Assembly: GCA_020349245.1 (NCBI GenBank) | Contig: CP070764.1 | Coordinates: 1,929,146 to 1,972,495 of the forward strand | Direction of reading: 5' to 3' | Source: Chloroflexota bacterium | Lineage (GTDB): Bacteria > Chloroflexota > Anaerolineae > Anaerolineales > UBA4823 | Length of the DNA stretch: 43,350 nt | In this document: one piece after another, positions 15,441 to 24,485 of the stretch | How positions within the stretch are numbered: position 1 is the first letter of the stretch | Layout of the letters: each line of letters opens with the position of its first letter | Notes under the pieces: generated by a model | What the model saw: only the letters and a program-made list of their open reading frames with translations | The model's database searches: none | Told to the model about the DNA's origin: nothing | Position numbers and translations under genes: made by a program

Positions 15441-16969
15441 GCCGATTCCACTCCAGCATCAAAAGGAAGACCAGCCGCGGCGATCGCCTTAAACTGATCG
15501 GCTAAAACCGGGTAGAGCTCCTGGTATTGCGGGTAAAAATCGCGGTACGCGCGTACTGCTTCACCTGGTGAGGTTTTGCCGGTAATATCAATGGCCTGAG
15601 AACACGCCTCCTGCACATCGGTAAAGATTCCCGCACCAACTCCAGCCAGCAGGGCTGCACCGAATGCTGCTCCCTCAGTGGTATTGACAGTGACCAGTTC
15701 CACATCCAGAACATCCGCCAGGATCTGCTTCCACAATGGGCTCTTCGCACCGCCTCCTGAAACGCGCACCTGGTCTACAGCACCTAAACCTGCATTTTTG
15801 ATCAATCCGAAGCTGTCCTTCAGACCGAATGCTACTCCTTCCAAAACCGCCCTGGTCAGGTGTGCTCGACGGTGGCGGATGGTTAATCCGATCCAGGCTC
15901 CCCGGGCAAAAGGATCGGGGTATGGCGTACGTTCCCCTGTGAGATAAGGCAGAAAGAGCAAGCCTTCACTCCCGGGGGAGATCTCGACCGCTTCGGCTAC
16001 CAGCTCATCGAAGCTCAGCTCAGGGGCAATCGTATCCCGGTGCCACTGCAAACTGCCAGCAGCACTGAGCATAACGCCCATAAAGTGCCACCTGCCAGGT
16101 ATTGCATGGCAGAATGCATGCAGGCGACCTTCTGGCTCAATCAGCGCTGATTCTGTAGGGGCGAAAACCACGCCCGAGGTACCCAGAGTCAAGGCTATGA
16201 TGCCAGGTTCAACTGCGCCAACCCCAACGGCTTGCGCCGCCTGGTCGCCAGCACCACCCACAACGGGTGTCCCTGGGACGAGGCCAGTTTCTGAAGCTGC
16301 TTGCTGAGAGACCTGACCGGTAATCTCGGGGCCTTCAAATGTCGCTGGCAGCCACTCAGCGGGAATCTCAAGTGCAGCAAGAATCTCGGGAGACCAGGTA
16401 CGCTTCTTGAGATCAAAAAGGATAGTTCCTGAGCCTCCAGCTCTATCTACTGCGTATTCACCGGTCAGCCGGTAGCGAATGTAGTCCTTGGGCAGCAAGA
16501 TGTGCCGGACCTGGGAATAGACATCCGGTTCATGGTCACGCACCCAGAGAATCTTCGGTGCAGTAAAGCCAGTCAAGGCATCATTTCCCGTGACCTGGAT
16601 CAGGCGCTGCTTCCCAACTCTGGTGCGGATTTGATCGCACTGGGCTGCTGTGCGCTGGTCGTTCCACAAGATAGCTGGGCGCAGTACCCGGCCAGAGTTA
16701 TCCAGCATAACCAGCCCATGCATCTGCCCGGTCAAACCGATAGCGGCAATATCCGCGGGATCGATGTCCGCTGCTTCAATCACCTGCCGGATGCTCTCCA
16801 CAGCGCTTTTCCACCACTCTTGAGGATCCTGTTCTGACCACAGAGGCTGGGGGGTCTGCAGAGTCAGCGGTGTTGTCGCACTTGAGACCACCCGGCCTTC
16901 CTGATCGATCAGCAAGGCTTTCGCACCGGTGGTGGATATATCTACTCCCAACAGTAAACGCTGATTCAT
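15437..16969 (-). CDS. xylB: Xylulokinase
   Basis: The 510-residue FGGY kinase is full length for XylB. It has the N-terminal phosphate loop LLGVDISTTGAKALLID, the substrate motif GLTGQMHGLVMLD, WNDQRTAAQCD, and the C-terminal ATP region GAGDQAAQAVGVG and VRVSGGGAKSPLWKQILADV. It phosphorylates D-xylulose at O5 to xylulose 5-phosphate. It lies 62 nt downstream of XylA in transcription order and overlaps the PfkB kinase gene. The Shine-Dalgarno is weak (AGCC only). Together with the xylose isomerase it supports use of D-xylose, while the operator of the run also resembles xylO. Other FGGY substrates are less likely given the MHG motif and XylA neighbour. Confidence 0.93.
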   Translation of the reverse strand: MNQRLLLGVDISTTGAKALLIDQEGRVVSSATTPLTLQTPQPLWSEQDPQEWWKSAVESIRQVIEAADIDPADIAAIGLTGQMHGLVMLDNSGRVLRPAILWNDQRTAAQCDQIRTRVGKQRLIQVTGNDALTGFTAPKILWVRDHEPDVYSQVRHILLPKDYIRYRLTGEYAVDRAGGSGTILFDLKKRTWSPEILAALEIPAEWLPATFEGPEITGQVSQQAASETGLVPGTPVVGGAGDQAAQAVGVGAVEPGIIALTLGTSGVVFAPTESALIEPEGRLHAFCHAIPGRWHFMGVMLSAAGSLQWHRDTIAPELSFDELVAEAVEISPGSEGLLFLPYLTGERTPYPDPFARGAWIGLTIRHRRAHLTRAVLEGVAFGLKDSFGLIKNAGLGAVDQVRVSGGGAKSPLWKQILADVLDVELVTVNTTEGAAFGAALLAGVGAGIFTDVQEACSQAIDITGKTSPGEAVRAYRDFYPQYQELYPVLADQFKAIAAAGLPFDAGVESA

Positions 16970-17031
16970 ATAAAGGCTGTCACCGATTGCTGGAAAAATG
17001 TACTGCTGTGGGATTCTTGGTGCATAAATAA

Positions 17032-18192
17032 TTAATTGATACCTAATAACAACTCGATCGTCAGCTGGTCAAGTCGCTCGTACGCCAATCCACGAGCTGC
17101 CATATCCGTCCGATCGAAGGCGCGGGATTTCAACTGGTCTGCAACCACCTCACTATACACCTCCACGGGCACTGCGGAAGTTTTCATGATCTCTTTTACT
17201 AAAGATTGGATCTGAGGATCGGAATTCCATTGGGCGGCTCTTTCCTTCAAAGCCAGATAAGTCCGCATACAACCCAGGGCAAATTGCTTCACTCCTTCAT
17301 AATCTTCAGTGCGGTAAGCATGGGCATCAAAATGCCGACTGCCCTCATATCCCACATCCTCTAAAAATTTAACCAGGAAAAAAGCGCTTTTGAGATTCAC
17401 CGCTCCAAAACGGAAATCTTGATCATATCGACCGAACGCCTGGTCGTTTAAATCGATGTGAAACAGCTTACCTGCCTCCCAAGCCTGGGCAACCGCATGG
17501 GTAAAATTCAACCCCGCCATGTGCTCATGGGCAACTTCCGGATTAACACCCACCATCTCAGGGTGATCCAGCGTGGAGATGAATCCTAACATTGCACCAG
17601 TGGTAGGCAGGTAGATATCCCCGCGGGGTTCATTGGGTTTCGCTTCCAAGGCGAATTTCAAATCATAACCCTGACCCAACGAGTAATCGCACAGGAAATT
17701 CAATGCTTCGCGGAAACGCTTCAAGCTTTCAACCGGATCCTTGGCTGCATCTGTTTCGGTACCTTCGCGACCACCCCAAAAAACGTATACCTTGGCACCC
17801 AAATCAACCCCCAAATCGATCGCCTTCATCGTTTTTTGAAGTGCATAAGCCCGAACTTCGCTATTGTTGGAAGTGAAGGCGCCATCCTTGAATACCGGAT
17901 CTGAAAATAGATTCGTGGTCGCCATGGGCACAACCAGACCGGTTTCGTTAAGCGCGTTTTTAAACTCTCGCAGAATCTGAGCTCGCTTACCAGGCGGTGC
18001 ATCGATGGGAATCAAATCATTATCATGGAAGTTCACCCCATATGCGCCAACCTCTGCCAGCAGGTGGACCAGATCCACGGGTGAAAGGCTTTGCCGCACG
18101 GGTTCACCGAAGGGGTCACGACCAGTGTTTCCAACGGTCCACAGTCCAAAGGTAAATTTGTCTTCAGCTTTTGGTTGATATCTTTGACTCAT
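17032..18192 (-). CDS. xylA: Xylose isomerase, class I
   Basis: The 386 residues match actinobacterial-type (class I) xylose isomerase in length and start ([21 protein letters not shown]). Every catalytic and metal residue is present at the Actinoplanes numbering plus two: His56, Asp59, Glu183, Lys185, Glu219, His222, Asp247, Asp257, Asp259 and Asp289. It converts D-xylose to D-xylulose, and usually also glucose to fructose, using two divalent metals. It begins 5 nt after the membrane-protein stop with a poor ribosome site, suggesting coupling. It is followed by xylB, the classic order. Confidence is high. Confidence 0.95.
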   Translation of the reverse strand: MSQRYQPKAEDKFTFGLWTVGNTGRDPFGEPVRQSLSPVDLVHLLAEVGAYGVNFHDNDLIPIDAPPGKRAQILREFKNALNETGLVVPMATTNLFSDPVFKDGAFTSNNSEVRAYALQKTMKAIDLGVDLGAKVYVFWGGREGTETDAAKDPVESLKRFREALNFLCDYSLGQGYDLKFALEAKPNEPRGDIYLPTTGAMLGFISTLDHPEMVGVNPEVAHEHMAGLNFTHAVAQAWEAGKLFHIDLNDQAFGRYDQDFRFGAVNLKSAFFLVKFLEDVGYEGSRHFDAHAYRTEDYEGVKQFALGCMRTYLALKERAAQWNSDPQIQSLVKEIMKTSAVPVEVYSEVVADQLKSRAFDRTDMAARGLAYERLDQLTIELLLGIN

Positions 18193-18197
18193 TTAAA

Positions 18198-18674
18198 TCA
18201 AACCCTGCTGCTACTTTCGACATTATTGGACTTTGCTTCACTCAAAGCCCCTGGTCCCTCCTCCTGCTGGATTGCTTCCCGGCGAGGAGACACATGACTC
18301 CAAACAATGAAGAGCAGAATGGAGGCAAGCAGCAGAACAAACCCGTATTTATAGGCAAGAAAAACCCAGGGTTGGAACATGCCAACCACACCCAACACGA
18401 TTCCCGCGATCAAGATCGATTCGATGATCTTGTAGACACGCGGTGGGACATTATTGTTCAGCATGCTGCCGAGGATAACGATCAACAAGATATATGTCAG
18501 TAGAATTGCGACAAATATCAACAAAAAGGGAATCGCGTTCAGGAGAACATTGTCGGCCAGCTGCTGTTCTGTCGTCCGGGATTCGATAAACGGTCCGGCG
18601 AGAAATCCCAGGATAAGCAAGACAATAATGATGATGGGTAATGCGATCGGTATGCGAGGGCGAGAAACCGCCAT
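18198..18674 (-). CDS. Small integral membrane protein of unknown function
   Basis: The 158-residue protein has four hydrophobic segments: about residues 11-28 (IALPIIIIVLLILGFLAG), 46-70, 86-102 and 107-126. The C-terminal tail is charged and probably cytoplasmic (SPRREAIQQEEGPG). The first segment is followed by an outside-like loop with Glu and Arg. No family is recognised. A clear AGAGGTG site precedes the ATG at 18674. It lies between the Gfo/Idh/MocA gene and xylA in the operon, so it may be linked to sugar transport or signalling, but nothing in the sequence shows this. It is real judging by spacing, ribosome site and consistent membrane topology. Confidence 0.7.
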   Translation of the reverse strand: MAVSRPRIPIALPIIIIVLLILGFLAGPFIESRTTEQQLADNVLLNAIPFLLIFVAILLTYILLIVILGSMLNNNVPPRVYKIIESILIAGIVLGVVGMFQPWVFLAYKYGFVLLLASILLFIVWSHVSPRREAIQQEEGPGALSEAKSNNVESSSRV

Positions 18675-18802
18675 AATAACACCTCTACCAAGTCAGGATC
18701 AACAATCTTTTTGCGGACTGGTGAATCCTCGGGGAGGTTCTCCGCCAAGAGCAGAGCTTGCCCTGTGCCACCAGTCAGGTCTCGGAATTTAAAGGTCCGA
18801 GT

Positions 18803-18829
18803 GCGGGGCAGGCAGGCAGCCTGCCCCGC
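18803..18829 (-). other. GC-rich intergenic stem-loop downstream of the Gfo/Idh/MocA gene
   Basis: GCGGGGCAGGC (18803-18813) pairs perfectly with GCCTGCCCCGC (18819-18829) around a 5-nt loop. It lies 15 nt beyond the dehydrogenase stop within a 169-bp junction. On the minus strand the T-run comes before, not after, the stem, so a simple terminator for this strand is unlikely. An mRNA 3' end protection or processing role is inferred. Confidence 0.7.
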
Positions 18830-18843
18830 AAAAAGGGACCAAG

Positions 18844-20040
18844 TTAATACTTCACATCCACGTGACGCTTGGTGCTGGCCGATTCAAGAATGGCATCGCA
18901 TATCACCGCGGCCTTATAACCATCCTCGAATGTGGCACCGTGCGGTCCAACTTCCTTATTGTTGACAATGCAGTCCAGGAAATGGTTGATCTCGTGGATG
19001 AAGGTGTGCTCCCAACCGATGATATGTCCATGCGGCCACCAGTATTCCCACCAGGGATGGTGACCTTCCGTTACCAGGACATCATGGAATCCCTGGGTTT
19101 CCTTGGGTTTTTCATCCACCCAGAAGACTTCCAATTCGTTCATCCGCTCCAGGTTGAAGCGTACACTTCCCTTCTCGGCATTGATCTCAAAGCAGTTGTA
19201 GTTCTTGCGACCACCCGCAAAACGGGTCGCCTCCAGTGTCCCTACAGCGCCGTTATCAAACTCAACTGCAGCCACAAAGGCATCGTCGACGTCAACCTTC
19301 CCCATTCCACTGCCATCCGGGAGAGGTCGTGTATCAATGAACGTCCTTGTGTTGCCAGCAATGGTCTTCATGTCACCCACCAGGTAATGAGCCAAGTCGA
19401 TGATATGTGCGCCGAGGTCACCGAGGGCACCGCTACCTGCTACTTTCTTATCCAAGCGCCAGATCTTCTTCTCTCCGTAATGGGGCATGATCCACTCTTG
19501 AAGATAAACCGCCCGGAAGTGGTAAATCTGACCCAGGGCACCGGCATCGATCAGCTTGCGGATCTGCCGCACCGCGGGGACAAAGCGATAGTTGAAGGCC
19601 ACCATATGCTTGATGTCTGCTTTTTGGACCGCATCCAACATTTGTTTTGATTCCTCGGCGGTCCGGGCAAGGGGTTTCTCGCAAAGAATGTGCTTCCCCA
19701 ATTGGGCAGCGAAAAATGCTGGCTCCGCGTGCATATCATTGGGTCCGCCGTTATCCAGCACCTGCACTTCATCATCTTCGAGCATGGCGCGCCAATCTGT
19801 GTAATACTTTTTATACCCAAAACGCTTTGCGGCTTCCGCCACCTCGGACTCGGACCGTCCACTGATCGCGGCCAGCTTTGGAATCGCCACGGGTGGGTAC
19901 ATCATGTAAGGCAGGGTCTTGAGAGCATTGCTGTGCGCTTTGCCCATGAAGGCGTAACCCAGCATCCCAAAGCCGATCTCGGGTGCTTCGCCTTCCGCTT
20001 TTGCTCCAGCCATGCTGGTGAAGCCAGTTTCTTCGCTCAT
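18844..20040 (-). CDS. Gfo/Idh/MocA-family NAD(P)-dependent sugar dehydrogenase
   Basis: The 398 residues have an N-terminal Rossmann domain with GFGMLGYAFMGKAHSNAL (about 23-40) and the family signature ILCEKPLARTAEE. The C-terminal domain holds GDLGAHIIDLAHYLVGD, with the active-site His/Asp helix, after the YRFVPAVRQIRKLI segment. Members oxidise or reduce sugars, inositols and sugar acids with NAD(P). The N-terminus carries about 20 extra polar residues before the Rossmann strand; the start at 20040 is supported by a CGGAGG site. Two sugar isomerase genes precede it in the operon, a common setting for inositol or keto-sugar pathways. Substrate not known. Confidence 0.9.
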   Translation of the reverse strand: MSEETGFTSMAGAKAEGEAPEIGFGMLGYAFMGKAHSNALKTLPYMMYPPVAIPKLAAISGRSESEVAEAAKRFGYKKYYTDWRAMLEDDEVQVLDNGGPNDMHAEPAFFAAQLGKHILCEKPLARTAEESKQMLDAVQKADIKHMVAFNYRFVPAVRQIRKLIDAGALGQIYHFRAVYLQEWIMPHYGEKKIWRLDKKVAGSGALGDLGAHIIDLAHYLVGDMKTIAGNTRTFIDTRPLPDGSGMGKVDVDDAFVAAVEFDNGAVGTLEATRFAGGRKNYNCFEINAEKGSVRFNLERMNELEVFWVDEKPKETQGFHDVLVTEGHHPWWEYWWPHGHIIGWEHTFIHEINHFLDCIVNNKEVGPHGATFEDGYKAAVICDAILESASTKRHVDVKY

Positions 20041-20113
20041 AGAATCCTCCGAAAATGTCTCCTGAATTCGCTCTGCTGCTTACACAGCAGATACGTTTCC
20101 TCTGCTCACTGTG

Positions 20114-21118
20114 CTAATCCTTCGACGCGAAGGCTGCATCGAAGGCTACTTGGGAAGGTGTGAAATCCTGGCTGCGCACCATCTTCAATGCTTCCGGCGC
20201 ACCCCAATCACGATCCATCCCTGAATCCTCCCATTCAATGGACAGTGGTCCGGCATAGCCTACCCGGTTCAGCGCTCTGATCATCTGGTCCCATTTCACA
20301 TCACCCCGACCTGGGGAGACGAAATCCCACCCGCGGCGGGAATCGCCAAAATCGAGATGAGATGAAAGGATGCTGTTGCGCCCGGTCAGCTGGACTCGTG
20401 AATCTTTGACATGCACATGCCAAATTCGTTCCCCAAATTCATCGATGAATTCCACGGGATCGATAAATTGGTGGATGAAGTGGCTGGGATCGAAATTGAA
20501 ACCAAAGGCAGGGTGAAAATCGATTGCCTCCAGAGCCCGCTGAGCCGTGATGAGGTCATAAGCTATCTCCGTGGGATGGACCTCAAGGCCAAATTTAACC
20601 TCATTCTTGGCGAAAACATCCATGATCGGTTTCCAGCGCGCGGCGAAATCTTCATAGCCTTTATTCACGTCATCCTGCGAAGTTGGGGGGAAGAAATAGA
20701 GATTCTTCCAGACAGCACTTCCGGTAAAACCGTTGACGATATTCACACCAAACTTCTTGGCTGCGATGGCGGTGTTCTTCACTTCTTCTGCGCATCTTTG
20801 ACGCACACCTTCAGGATCACCATCTCCCCATAAGCGCCCTGACAGAATACTCTTATGGCGCTGGTCGATCGGGTCATCACAAACGCATTGACCAACAAGA
20901 TGGGTGCTGATCGCGAAGCATTTTAAGTTGTACTTGTTGAGGATATCCCAGCGAGTCTGGACATAGCCATCATCTGCTAAGGCTTTATCCACCTCGAAAT
21001 GGTCCCCCCAACAGGCCAGTTCCAGGCCGTCAAAACCCCATTCACTGACTTTCTTGGCTAAATCCTCCAGGGTTAAATCAGCCCATTGACCGCTGAAAAG
21101 TGTGACTGGTCTTGCCAT
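20114..21118 (-). CDS. Sugar phosphate isomerase/epimerase (IolE-like TIM barrel)
   Basis: The 334-residue TIM barrel belongs to the xylose isomerase-like superfamily. Metal-site motifs are in order: [13 protein letters not shown] (Glu179, His181), [11 protein letters not shown] (Asp210, His213), WHVHVKDSR (His234, His236, Asp239) and LSIEWEDSG. It has a longer middle section (residues 80-155) than the ketose 3-epimerases. A GAAGGAGAG site precedes the ATG at 21118. The neighbour downstream is a Gfo/Idh/MocA dehydrogenase; such pairs commonly oxidise a sugar and then isomerise or dehydrate the keto product. Family firm, reaction not assigned. Confidence 0.86.
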   Translation of the reverse strand: MARPVTLFSGQWADLTLEDLAKKVSEWGFDGLELACWGDHFEVDKALADDGYVQTRWDILNKYNLKCFAISTHLVGQCVCDDPIDQRHKSILSGRLWGDGDPEGVRQRCAEEVKNTAIAAKKFGVNIVNGFTGSAVWKNLYFFPPTSQDDVNKGYEDFAARWKPIMDVFAKNEVKFGLEVHPTEIAYDLITAQRALEAIDFHPAFGFNFDPSHFIHQFIDPVEFIDEFGERIWHVHVKDSRVQLTGRNSILSSHLDFGDSRRGWDFVSPGRGDVKWDQMIRALNRVGYAGPLSIEWEDSGMDRDWGAPEALKMVRSQDFTPSQVAFDAAFASKD

Positions 21119-21236
21119 TTTTTACTCTCCTTCGTTCGTATTTGTGTGGTTGTAGAATTTCTCTCTGACTGGATGTAAACCCAGGGCCAATGCCCAAACA
21201 GGGCATAATTACACAGACAATCATGTCTCAGGTCCA

Positions 21237-22085
21237 TCAATCCAGAAGCTGTTTCAGGAACTTCAATCCACCTTCTGCCAAATCATCCTGGCTGGGTGCC
21301 AACGAACGCCAGATGGCAGCCGCCCGGGCAATGCTTTTCACTTTGGCGGTGAAAGATTCGATTACCACCGGGCCTTCGTAGTGGATATCCTTCAACGCTG
21401 CGGCGACTTCATTCCAGGGGATATTGCCAGTTCCTGGCGCTCCGCGGTCATTCTCACAGGCATGCACATGGCGCAAGCGAGGTCCGACGGCACGGATGGC
21501 ATCACCCAGGGATTTCTCCTCGATATTCATGTGAAAAGTGTCCAGCATCATCTGGCAATTCGGGTGATCGACACGATCTACGATGGGAATGGCTTGTTCA
21601 GCCAGATTGATAAAACTGGTTTCAAAGCGGTTAAGCGGCTCGACACACAGGACCACATCGAAATCTGCTGCGAAATTTGCCAACTCAACCAGGTTCTCCA
21701 CCAGAATATCCGTGTCTCGCGCCCTTTCTTCTGGCGTTGACTGCCAAGTGCGGCCGACAGCTGAGTACAAAGGACCTACCAGGTTTTTTCCACCCAGGGT
21801 CTGGGTGGCTTGAATGGCTCCTTTCAAGTATGCCATCCCGTTATCACGGACAGCTTTATCAGTATGGATCAAATCCCGGTCTGGTCCCATCGCAGCACAG
21901 GCACTGACACCAAGGCCATGGTCCTTGATGATCTCCGCCCCGCGTTCGTGGTCCATATCTGCCAAATCTTCAAGAGGGACTTCAATCCAATCGAAACCCA
22001 TTTGTTTCACATGGGGAGCTAATTTCTCCAGCTCCTCTGTCGTTACTGGTGAAGTCCATACCCAAGTATTTACTCCGAATTGCAT
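21237..22085 (-). CDS. D-psicose/D-tagatose 3-epimerase-family enzyme
   Basis: The 282 residues match ketose 3-epimerases closely in length and motifs. The metal quartet is Glu149 (CVEPLNRFET), Asp182 (MLDTFHMNIEE), His208 (RHVHACENDRG) and Glu243 (VVIESF), one residue off Agrobacterium D-psicose 3-epimerase numbering. The GAPGTGNIPW loop, which contacts substrate in that family, is also present. It lies directly after the two ABC ATPase genes, so it probably acts early on the imported sugar. It is the best candidate in the window for a true free-ketose epimerase. Substrate preference (psicose, tagatose, ribulose/xylulose) cannot be read. Confidence 0.88.
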   Translation of the reverse strand: MQFGVNTWVWTSPVTTEELEKLAPHVKQMGFDWIEVPLEDLADMDHERGAEIIKDHGLGVSACAAMGPDRDLIHTDKAVRDNGMAYLKGAIQATQTLGGKNLVGPLYSAVGRTWQSTPEERARDTDILVENLVELANFAADFDVVLCVEPLNRFETSFINLAEQAIPIVDRVDHPNCQMMLDTFHMNIEEKSLGDAIRAVGPRLRHVHACENDRGAPGTGNIPWNEVAAALKDIHYEGPVVIESFTAKVKSIARAAAIWRSLAPSQDDLAEGGLKFLKQLLD

Positions 22086-22111
22086 GTTATTCTCTCCGAT
22101 CCAAAGAGTGA

Positions 22112-23176
22112 TTATTTACCTTCAACGCGCTTCCCATCCAGGTTGAAGCAGTGAAGCCGGTCATGGAGGATGTTGAACCTCACTTCGTCCCCAATGTGGA
22201 AATTCATCAAGCCAGGCATCAGGCTGAGCAGGGTCTGCTCCTGGGAGCGCAGGTGGACAACCGTTTCCACGCCCAGCGGCTCGGTGAGCGCCACCTGCCC
22301 CAAGAACTCTCCATCGTCGACGATATTGACATCTTCGGGGCGGATACCCAGCAGCAGCTCCTCGGGGACTTCACAATCCGGCGGCATCGGCAGGTGGAGA
22401 TCGCTCTTCTCGATCTTGAGGGTGCCATTCTCGCGATGCGATTTGAGGAGGTTGATGCGCGGCGTGCCGACCAGCTGGGCCACAAAAGTGGTTTTCGGGC
22501 GGTCATAAATATCCTCTGGGGTCCCAATCTGGACAATGCGGCCCAGGTTGAGCACCGCAATACGGTCAGCCATGGTAAGCGCTTCAATCTGGTCATGAGT
22601 GACAAACAGGGTTGTGCTGCCCTGGGTTTTCTGCAGGTGCTGCAGCTCCACGCGTAAGGCTTCCCGCAGTTTAAAATCCAGGTTTGATAAGGGTTCATCC
22701 ATTAAGAAAATGCGTGGCTCCCGCACAATGGCACGCCCGATCGATACCCGCTGCATCTCACCACCGGAAAGGTGAGCAGTTTTCCGATCCATGAGGTGCT
22801 CAATGCGCAACGTTTTTGCGGCACTTTCCACCTTTGACTTTATTTCGGCTTCCGCTATCTTGCGCATGGGTGAACGCAGTGGAAAGGCCAAATTATCAAA
22901 AACCGACATGGTTGGATAGAGCGAGTACTGCTGAAAGACAAAAGCCACATCCCGGTCAGCGGGAGGCAGGTCGTCAACCAGCTGCCCATCAAACAGAACG
23001 GAGCCACTATTTTGTTTTGTCAGACCCGCCACAACCCGCAGGGTGGTCGTTTTTCCAGCGCCTGTCGGCCCCAGTAAGACGAAGAACTCCCCATCCTGGA
23101 CATCAAATGAGACTTTATTCAGGGCAGTTACGCCAGGAAATTCCTTGGTCACCTCTCGTAATTCAAGGTCACTCAT
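22112..23176 (-). CDS. ABC transporter ATPase, CUT1 (MalK/UgpC-like), second of two
   Basis: The 354-residue ATPase has Walker A GPTGAGKTT (36-44), signature LSGGEMQRVSIGRA, Walker B IFLMDEPLSNLD and switch His in LFVTHDQIEA, followed by a TOBE-type C-terminal domain. It energises sugar uptake. Its start overlaps the stop of the other ATPase gene (ATGA, 23173-23176). Two different MalK-type ATPases in one operon suggest a heterodimer, as in the rhizobial glycerol transporter GlpST; most CUT1 systems use one. The GPTGAG form of Walker A differs from the GPSGCG of its partner, which also recalls that pairing. Confidence 0.93.
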   Translation of the reverse strand: MSDLELREVTKEFPGVTALNKVSFDVQDGEFFVLLGPTGAGKTTTLRVVAGLTKQNSGSVLFDGQLVDDLPPADRDVAFVFQQYSLYPTMSVFDNLAFPLRSPMRKIAEAEIKSKVESAAKTLRIEHLMDRKTAHLSGGEMQRVSIGRAIVREPRIFLMDEPLSNLDFKLREALRVELQHLQKTQGSTTLFVTHDQIEALTMADRIAVLNLGRIVQIGTPEDIYDRPKTTFVAQLVGTPRINLLKSHRENGTLKIEKSDLHLPMPPDCEVPEELLLGIRPEDVNIVDDGEFLGQVALTEPLGVETVVHLRSQEQTLLSLMPGLMNFHIGDEVRFNILHDRLHCFNLDGKRVEGK

Positions 23177-24270
23177 TGACTCACCTCTCTAATAATTGCC
23201 CTTTCGGTCTGTGGGTTGAAAAATCGCACCATCTTTGGATCAATATCGAACTTTACCGTCGTTCCGATGGGATAATCAACCTGGCGATCTGTTCGGATGT
23301 GGACGATATCCTGGGAGTTGACATTTACGTGCAGGACCGAATAGGCGCCCTGCAGCTCGCTGGCATAGACCTCTCCGGATAGCTCACCATCGGCTTTTAG
23401 CTTGGCAGACTCTGGCCGGAAGCCCACAATGATCGGTCCTTCTCCCTCCAGAGATTTATCTATAATTGCGCGGCAATCGTCTGGTACTGGATACCGGTTT
23501 TCGGTACCCGGGAAGTTGGCAATGCCCTGAGCATATTCAGCCCTGACCAGGTTCATGCCGGGACTGCCAATGAAGCGTGCCACGAAAAGGTTGGCGGGAT
23601 CGTAATAAACCTCAATGGGCGTTCCTACCTGCTGGATCTCCGCAGCGGACATCACCACAATGCGGTCACCCATCGCCATGGCTTCGATCTGGTCGTGGGT
23701 GACATAGACAGTCGTGGCGTGCTGGTCGATATGCAGCTTCTTAATCTCCGCCCGCATGCTTTCGCGAAACTCAGCATCCAGGGCTCCCAGCGGCTCGTCC
23801 ATCAGGAAAGCTGCTGGACTACGGACTAGGGCACGGGCTAAGGCCACCCGCTGTTGATCACCGCCACTTAGTTTTCCTGGTCGTTGATTGAGCAGGTGTT
23901 CAATTCGCAGCAGGGAAGCCACTTCCTTGACCCGCTGATCGATGGCCTCCTTCGATTCGCCCTGTGCGCGCAGCGGGAAGGAGATGTTGTCCCGGGCGGA
24001 GATGTGCGGATATAGCGCATAGAATTGGAAAACGAAAGCGATATCCCGCTCACTGGGATGCAACCAGGTAACATTGCGATCATTCAGCAGGATAGTCCCA
24101 CTGGTCACGGTTTCTAAACCGGAGATCATGCGCAAGGTGGTTGTCTTTCCGCATCCTGAAGGCCCCAACAGGACTATAAACTCACCATCCTGGATGGTCA
24201 AGTCCATCGGCTTGACGGCCTGCAGGTCCCCAAATTTCTTTTCCACTTGCTGGAGTTCGATTGTAGCCAT
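23173..24270 (-). CDS. ABC transporter ATPase, CUT1 (MalK/UgpC-like), first of two
   Basis: The 365-residue ATPase has Walker A GPSGCGKTT (36-44), Q-loop FVFQFYALYPHISARDN, signature LSGGDQQRVALARA, Walker B AFLMDEPLGALD and H-loop VYVTHDQIEAM, then a C-terminal MalK regulatory/TOBE region of about 120 residues. It probably forms the nucleotide-binding dimer with the next gene product and drives the permeases encoded upstream. It starts 215 nt after the permease gene, the largest junction within the transporter block, and its ribosome site is weak (CGGAAAAA). Family call firm. Confidence 0.93.
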   Translation of the reverse strand: MATIELQQVEKKFGDLQAVKPMDLTIQDGEFIVLLGPSGCGKTTTLRMISGLETVTSGTILLNDRNVTWLHPSERDIAFVFQFYALYPHISARDNISFPLRAQGESKEAIDQRVKEVASLLRIEHLLNQRPGKLSGGDQQRVALARALVRSPAAFLMDEPLGALDAEFRESMRAEIKKLHIDQHATTVYVTHDQIEAMAMGDRIVVMSAAEIQQVGTPIEVYYDPANLFVARFIGSPGMNLVRAEYAQGIANFPGTENRYPVPDDCRAIIDKSLEGEGPIIVGFRPESAKLKADGELSGEVYASELQGAYSVLHVNVNSQDIVHIRTDRQVDYPIGTTVKFDIDPKMVRFFNPQTERAIIREVSQ

Positions 24271-24485
24271 ATGTTTTTCCGCTAAGGTAAATGATCATCT
24301 GGATTGGCATCCAGGAGGTTTATTAAGTAAATATCATTGCAAAGAGTCTAGCGACGAAGCCTTTCCCGGGAAAGGACAAACCGGGGCAATCCCCTCGTTA
24401 GGTAATCGAGATTGCTTTACTACTGTCCGGACGATCTGTGACGGGGCTCCACTCACCATGACAAGCGTAATTAATAAAAACCGGT
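24271..24485. other. 215-bp gap between permease and ATPase genes with palindromes
   Basis: No gene is seen here. A perfect 16-bp palindrome, CCTTTCCC-GGGAAAGG, spans 24360-24375. A weaker stem (GCAAT...ATTGC with inner CTCG/CGAG) spans about 24386-24415. CTGGAT...ATCCAG lies near 24298-24313. These could act in mRNA processing or host an internal promoter; none has a convincing U-run on the minus strand. Confidence 0.5.

Noticed and set aside
18862..19650. Plus-strand open frame of 262 codons
   Set aside because: It lies fully antisense to the Gfo/Idh/MocA gene, whose motifs are clear, and shows no family features.
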